NCBI GenBank assembly: GCA_016795505.1
Contig: JAEUHH010000120.1
Coordinates: forward strand, 86,978 to 150,977
Direction of reading: 5' to 3'
Source of the DNA: Verrucomicrobiales bacterium
GTDB lineage: Bacteria > Verrucomicrobiota > Verrucomicrobiia > Verrucomicrobiales > DEV007
DNA: 64,000 nucleotides
Both the position numbers and the translations under genes were made by a program. Shown here piece after piece: positions 60,131-64,000 of this stretch. The stretch's first letter is position 1. Every line of letters starts with the position of its first letter. The notes below the pieces were generated by a model. That model had not been told where the DNA came from, did no database searches, and was given only the letters and a program-made list of their open reading frames with translations.

Positions 60131-61696
60131 TCAGGGAAAAGCCGCCTTCTGGCCGACCGCATTTGCCCGCACAGTGCCATCCTGATGGATGAATGGCTCC
60201 GGTTGTTCCACCCGCCCCAGAGGCCGGATGCCCGGCCCGCGCTCGGTCCTGCCGAGATCCGCGTCCATTTCCGCCGCGAGCGCCTGGAGCCGGCTGACCA
60301 CGTCAGGATGCTCTGCCGCCACATCGCGCGTCTCCCCGGGATCGTCCTCTAGATGATAGAGCTGCAGCCCCGTGGGCCGGCCGTTCGGATTGCCCTTGGC
60401 CTTGCCTTTGCCTTTGTCTTTTCCCTTAGCCTGGGCCGGTGTCGGCGGCACTCCGAAATGCAGTTTCCACGGTCCCTCCCGCAGTGCCTGCAGCTCAAAG
60501 CCGCGGAAATACGGAAACACCGTGTGCCCCTTCGCATCAGCAGCACCCAGCAGCACCGGCGACAGATCCATCCCGTCGAGCCGCCGGTCCGTCGGCACCG
60601 TGCCGCCCCCGAGTGCGGCCAGCGTCGGCAGCAGGTCGTGATTTCCCCCGATTGCATCCGTGCTCGTCCCAGCCGGCACCCGCCCCGGCCACCAGGCGAT
60701 CGTTGGCACCCGGATGCCGCCCTCCCAGGTGCTGCCCTTGTGACCCCGCAGCGGCGCGTTCGATCCCCGCGGCGTGCCGCCGTTGTCCGAGGTGAAGATC
60801 ACCATCGTTCGTTTCTCCAGGCCCAGCTCACGCACCGTGTCCAGCACCCGGCCCACGCTGTCGTCCACCTCCTCGACCCAATCGGCGTAGAGCCCCTTGC
60901 CCGACCGGCCCACCCAGGCCGCCCCCGGATAGAGCGGGAAATGCACCGCGCTGTGCGGCAGATAGAGAAAAAACGGCTTCTCCCGGTGCTCCCGGATGTA
61001 TTTCACCGCGGCCGTGGTGAAGGTCTCCAGCACCCGTTGCTGACCGTCCTGCCTCAGCCGGTCGATCACCCGGTCGTTCTCCACCAGCGGCAGCGGCGGC
61101 TGGCTGTGGCCCTTCAGTCCCGTCTCCGCATCCTCCGGAGCCGCCTGCGCGGTGCGGGAAGTCGGAGGCGCCGCATCCGGCGAGGGCACCGGCGCACCCA
61201 GATCGCTTTTCGACCCATCCGCCGCCGTGCCCATGTCGTTCGAGTAGGGAATGCCCAGGTAGTAGTCAAAGCCCTGCGCCGTGGGAAGGAAAGCCGGCTG
61301 ATCCCCCAGATGCCACTTGCCGATGCATCCCGTCGCGTAGCCCGCGTCGCGCAATACCTCGGCCACCGTGACTTCCGCTGGATTCAGACCCACCGCCCCC
61401 GCCGGGAAAAGCACATGCGGGATCGGCAGCGCCCGTTTCGGGTGCGCGCCCGTCATCAGCGCCGCCCGCGACGGCGAGCACACCGGTGCCGCGTAGAAGC
61501 TCGTCAATTTTCGCCCCTCGCGCGCCATCCGGTCCAGATGCGGCGTCCGGTGGATCGTCGAGCCAAACGGCCCGATGTCCGCGTAGCCGAGATCATCGAT
61601 CGTGATGACGATGAAGTTGGGCCGCTCCGCCCCATGACCGGTCGGAGCGAAGAGCAGGGAGGCGGCGGCGAGCAGGGAGTGGATGGGAAATCTCAT
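60131..61696 (-). CDS. Exported formylglycine-dependent sulfatase
   Basis: 521 residues from the ATG at 61696. Signal peptide MRFPIHSLLAAASLLFAPTGHGA. Metal site NFIVITIDDLGYADIG; the modification motif is CSPSR with the formylglycine Cys at 73, followed by AALMTG. IGKWHLGDQ and VIFTSDNGG are further sulfatase landmarks. A Lys/Gly-rich low-complexity insert (AKGKDKGKGKAKGNPNG) lies near the C-terminus. It hydrolyses sulfate esters of glycans in the periplasm and needs a maturase not seen in this window. Confidence 0.93.
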   Translation of the reverse strand: MRFPIHSLLAAASLLFAPTGHGAERPNFIVITIDDLGYADIGPFGSTIHRTPHLDRMAREGRKLTSFYAAPVCSPSRAALMTGAHPKRALPIPHVLFPAGAVGLNPAEVTVAEVLRDAGYATGCIGKWHLGDQPAFLPTAQGFDYYLGIPYSNDMGTAADGSKSDLGAPVPSPDAAPPTSRTAQAAPEDAETGLKGHSQPPLPLVENDRVIDRLRQDGQQRVLETFTTAAVKYIREHREKPFFLYLPHSAVHFPLYPGAAWVGRSGKGLYADWVEEVDDSVGRVLDTVRELGLEKRTMVIFTSDNGGTPRGSNAPLRGHKGSTWEGGIRVPTIAWWPGRVPAGTSTDAIGGNHDLLPTLAALGGGTVPTDRRLDGMDLSPVLLGAADAKGHTVFPYFRGFELQALREGPWKLHFGVPPTPAQAKGKDKGKGKAKGNPNGRPTGLQLYHLEDDPGETRDVAAEHPDVVSRLQALAAEMDADLGRTERGPGIRPLGRVEQPEPFIHQDGTVRANAVGQKAAFP

Positions 61697-62067
61697 GACC
61701 GACATCGTGCGGCAAAAGCGCCGAAAAGGGAAGGGCCTGTTTCCGGGAGAGGGCTGGCTTGCGGGCATGGACGCCAATGAAGGAGACGGTGAGGCGATCC
61801 TCACACGAACCCGGGAGCGAAATGGCAGATGGTGAGGCGCATCGCAATGAACCGTCTTCGATCGGGCCAAAACAAGCGCGAAACCCACAAGAAAACCGAG
61901 CCAGATACACGACCGAAACGAGCTATTGGCGTCAGCGTTCCGTGTACCACGAGGATTCTGGGGTGCCCTGCACCGGGTGCCAAACCGGGGCTGCCAACTC
62001 CTGCACGATGAATACCCGACCGACCGAAACCGGATTAGCTGCGACCTGGGAACGCGCCAGGTAGGGT
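61697..62067. other. 371-base gap without a recognisable gene
   Basis: Between the sulfatase start and the stop of the exported protein at 62068. I see no protein-like frame, hairpin terminator or copy of the dispersed repeats. It should contain the sulfatase promoter. Confidence 0.5.
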
Positions 62068-62658
62068 CTACGACTTGCCCTCTTCGATCAGCGATCCCTC
62101 GTAAATGCCAACCGCGGAGTAAATCCTCAATTCTTTGGATTCGTTGTTCAACACAAAGAAGAACTCGCGATTCGCAGAAAGGTCCTTGACTCGAAACAAA
62201 CCCATCCAGATGAAATCAGTCTGAAGGGATTCAAAATCGCCATTGCTGGACGTACGGCGCAACCAACGGCTGTCCTTGTATTGGAACTCCAGAAGGTTGC
62301 CGGAACTATCATCGCGAACCTGCCAAAGCTTGCCATTGAGCATCTCGTCCATTTTGGCGGCTGTGTCAGTCTGGGAATTCGGAGCAGGATTCGGACTTTC
62401 GTTGGCAATGAGGTTCCGATAAATCGTCTCCGCTTCCTTGAGCTTGTCCGTGATCGTGACCACGGCATTCAGATCTCCCCTGGATTGGGCCGATCGTAGG
62501 CTTTCTTGCAGCAATCTACCGACGTCCATGACCTGCCGAATGCGCAGCTCCCTGATGCGGTCTTCTGTCGAGGCCTGAGGGAGTGCCGATGGGGAGGCCA
62601 GAAAGACGGTCAAAAGCGTCAGAAGGTGAATGGAAATGGACGAAATACGGATGTTCAT
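62068..62658 (-). CDS. Exported protein with helical N-terminus, unknown function (paralog A)
   Basis: 196 residues. Signal peptide MNIRISSISIHLLTLLTVFLASPSALPQA. A charged helical segment follows (STEDRIRELRIRQVMDVGRLLQESLRSAQSRGDLNAVVTITDKLKEAETIYRNLI is one stretch), then a beta-rich C-terminal domain beginning GKLWQVRDDSSGNLLEFQY. The order of a helix with xGDLxAVxxxxDK followed by a small beta domain matches the next gene. Overlaps its upstream neighbour by ATGA. Lower GC than surrounding core genes. Family not recognised. Confidence 0.6.
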   Translation of the reverse strand: MNIRISSISIHLLTLLTVFLASPSALPQASTEDRIRELRIRQVMDVGRLLQESLRSAQSRGDLNAVVTITDKLKEAETIYRNLIANESPNPAPNSQTDTAAKMDEMLNGKLWQVRDDSSGNLLEFQYKDSRWLRRTSSNGDFESLQTDFIWMGLFRVKDLSANREFFFVLNNESKELRIYSAVGIYEGSLIEEGKS

Positions 62659-63263
62659 GGTTGCTTCAGCGTGGCGGTCAGTTCCGTCGAGGTGGTAAAG
62701 ATGATTACCTTTTGCAAATCGGGAGAAAACAAAAATACGTTCCTTCCTCCCGTGTCCCGGGAGCCGCTGAACACGGAGCCAAAGTCATTTCGATCAGCCA
62801 TGACTCCGAAAATCACTTCGCCATCTTCGCTCATTGATCGTACGGAATTTCCATCGAAAAGAATCCTCTTGAGATTGATTGTGCCACTGAATCTCCATTG
62901 GGAACCCTTGGCCGTTCGCGCGAATTCGGAGGAGGCATTCTTTTTCAATGAGTCCATGGAAACCGAATCTTTGAGACGCTCCATTTCGTCTTCGGTTGCA
63001 TCCTGCTTATCTTTAGCCTGATTGGCGACTTCGAGTTGGCCACTTTTGACAGCCTTCTCGATCTGAACCTGTTGTTCGCCATGTAGACGCTCATAAAGGG
63101 CCAATAACTCTTTGGCGTGCCTTTTCCGCAATTCGGCCAAGGAAGACTCCCAGGAGGAACTCTGCGCATGAAGTTCCGGACTCTTGAAAGGAAGCATGCA
63201 GCCGAGAGCAACCGATAGAATTCGCGAAAGGCGGAGGAGTTTTGAGATCTGGGGCTTCTTCAT
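62655..63263 (-). CDS. Exported protein with helical N-terminus, unknown function (paralog B)
   Basis: 202 residues from the ATG at 63263. Leader MKKPQISKLLRLSRILSVAL continues to a cleavage near HAQSSS. A coiled-coil-like helix follows (LAELRKRHAKELLALYERLH, then VKSGQLEVANQAKDKQDA), and a beta-rich domain with WRFSGTINLKRILFDGNSVR and a FLFSPDLQKVIIF strand near the end. It has the same architecture as the downstream gene: helix with a G-x-L-x-x-V pattern, then a domain comparing sample to wild-type strands. The stop overlaps the next start (ATGA), so the two are made together. Confidence 0.6.
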   Translation of the reverse strand: MKKPQISKLLRLSRILSVALGCMLPFKSPELHAQSSSWESSLAELRKRHAKELLALYERLHGEQQVQIEKAVKSGQLEVANQAKDKQDATEDEMERLKDSVSMDSLKKNASSEFARTAKGSQWRFSGTINLKRILFDGNSVRSMSEDGEVIFGVMADRNDFGSVFSGSRDTGGRNVFLFSPDLQKVIIFTTSTELTATLKQP

Positions 63264-63709
63264 TGTATCGCAATGGGCACTTTGGACAGAAAAGGCGTTT
63301 GCCGTCATTTTGAAAATGTTCAGAATGGCCATTTCTTCAAAATGGGGTCTCACCGTCACAAACTTACTGAGCTGTTGAGGCAACGAAGGGTCACGCGGAG
63401 CGATTTCGGTCATTTTGCGACAAATTGGGTAATTCGGTCAACTCGTTTTCCCAAATCATTGGATTTTCAGGAGAGCGGGTTTGAGATCATGAAACGCGAA
63501 ATCCGATGTGCCAAAGTGACTGGTCTCGTTGGAATCGAGCAGGACTGCGCGGTCGGGGAACTGAAACTCTTCACGGGGCTGGGGAGCCAGATAGAGCCGC
63601 CGGGTCTGGAGCGAGACCCACGATGGAAGTGGAACCCGTTCCGCTCGCTCTTTCCCCTCGCGCGCATCCCCCAGCGGGGCTATCCCGTAACGCCTGTTTT
63701 TGTCCGTCC
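63264..63709. other. 446-base gap upstream of uvrA
   Basis: Divergent promoter region between the exported pair and uvrA. The part near 63264-63500 is AT-richer than average. I see no gene or clear LexA-type palindrome; a uvrA promoter is expected here but I cannot place it. Confidence 0.4.
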
Positions 63710-64000
63710 ATGCCCAGCCCCTCGAAAAAGAAGACCGCCCGTTTGTCCCGGCAGCCCGTGAGCTCCACTCCCGCCGTCATCGAAATCCGCGGCGCCCGGC
63801 AGAACAACCTCAAGGGCATCGACCTCGACATCCCGGTCGGACAATTGACGGTGGTCACCGGGCCGAGCGGATCGGGGAAGTCGAGCCTCGCCTTCCAGAC
63901 GCTCTACGCCGAGGGCCAGCGGCGCTATGTGGAGACCTTTTCGCCCTACACGCGGCAGTTCTTCGAGCGCATGGACAAACCCCAGGTCGATGCCATCCAC
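63710..64000 (+). CDS. uvrA: Excinuclease ABC subunit A (partial, N-terminus)
   Basis: 97 codons from the ATG at 63710 to the window edge. After a basic lead ([20 protein letters not shown]) the sequence [20 protein letters not shown] and the first Walker [39 protein letters not shown] are diagnostic of UvrA. It recognises bulky DNA lesions with UvrB in nucleotide excision repair. The rest lies outside the window. Confidence 0.94.
   Translation, partial: MPSPSKKKTARLSRQPVSSTPAVIEIRGARQNNLKGIDLDIPVGQLTVVTGPSGSGKSSLAFQTLYAEGQRRYVETFSPYTRQFFERMDKPQVDAIH

Overview
The window is a high-GC, gene-dense bacterial chromosome segment with an LPS-bearing, Gram-negative flavour. Evidence for this is two GT9 heptosyltransferase-type proteins, a WaaG-like GT4, a heptose-bisphosphatase-like HAD protein, lipoproteins and an RND efflux pump. 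Exported Gfo/Idh/MocA oxidoreductases with Tat leaders, a DUF1080 protein, an exported formylglycine sulfatase, a cytochrome c-HEAT-TPR protein and secreted proteins of unknown family point to the Planctomycetes-Verrucomicrobia group, most likely Verrucomicrobiota. That placement is inference from gene content; no rRNA is present.

Layout. 1-7.1 kb: an exported methyltransferase (cut by the window edge), a heme-motif lipoprotein, an APH/P-loop kinase, an exported unknown protein, a GT9 enzyme, RNase III, tRNA-His and an unknown protein. 7.3-10.8 kb: a small secreted protein and a minus-strand membrane glycosyltransferase/methyltransferase cluster. 11.1-14.1 kb: the three-gene proton-translocating transhydrogenase pntAA-pntAB-pntB. 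14.2-19.6 kb: DUF1080, an amidase, a Tat oxidoreductase, a PLD-fold protein, Fic and a GT4. 19.6-23.6 kb: an accessory stretch with a 145-bp-unit tandem repeat, palindromic elements and small exported or membrane proteins of no recognised family, with visibly lower GC. 23.9-25.0 kb: a second GT9. 25.1-32.6 kb: a type I restriction-modification operon (hsdR-hsdS-orfA-orfB-hsdM) with two unrecognised genes between hsdS and hsdM. 32.6-33.5 kb: intergenic repeats and a 12-copy 21-bp minisatellite next to an ArsR-like regulator. 33.9-38.8 kb: the pyruvate dehydrogenase complex. 39.1-45.3 kb: mnmG with two parS-like sites, ribD with a HAD phosphatase, an orphan GspF-like protein and recA. 45.5-54.7 kb: a second Tat oxidoreductase, an exported beta-rich protein, a MidA-like methyltransferase, an octaheme cytochrome/HEAT/TPR lipoprotein, a coiled-coil HlyD-like adaptor and a terpene-cyclase-fold protein. 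54.7-61.7 kb: a LysR regulator divergent from an RND efflux operon, then a sulfatase. 62.0-64.0 kb: two related exported proteins and the start of uvrA.

How the genes relate. Central metabolism (PDH, transhydrogenase, RibD), information processing (RecA, UvrA, RNase III, MnmG) and envelope construction (GT9, GT4, GT39-like, amidase) make up the core. The restriction island and the repeat-rich stretch at 19.6-23.6 kb look accessory. A dispersed paired ~20-bp repeat with an (A/G)AACAGGGT core occurs at least seven times. It lies mostly at 3' ends of genes, and in one case it supplies the final codons and stops of two convergent genes.

Most worth following up: the two parS-like palindromes at mnmG, the two-gene insertion in the hsd operon, the paired dispersed repeat family, and the nested repeat locus at 19.8-20.4 kb.
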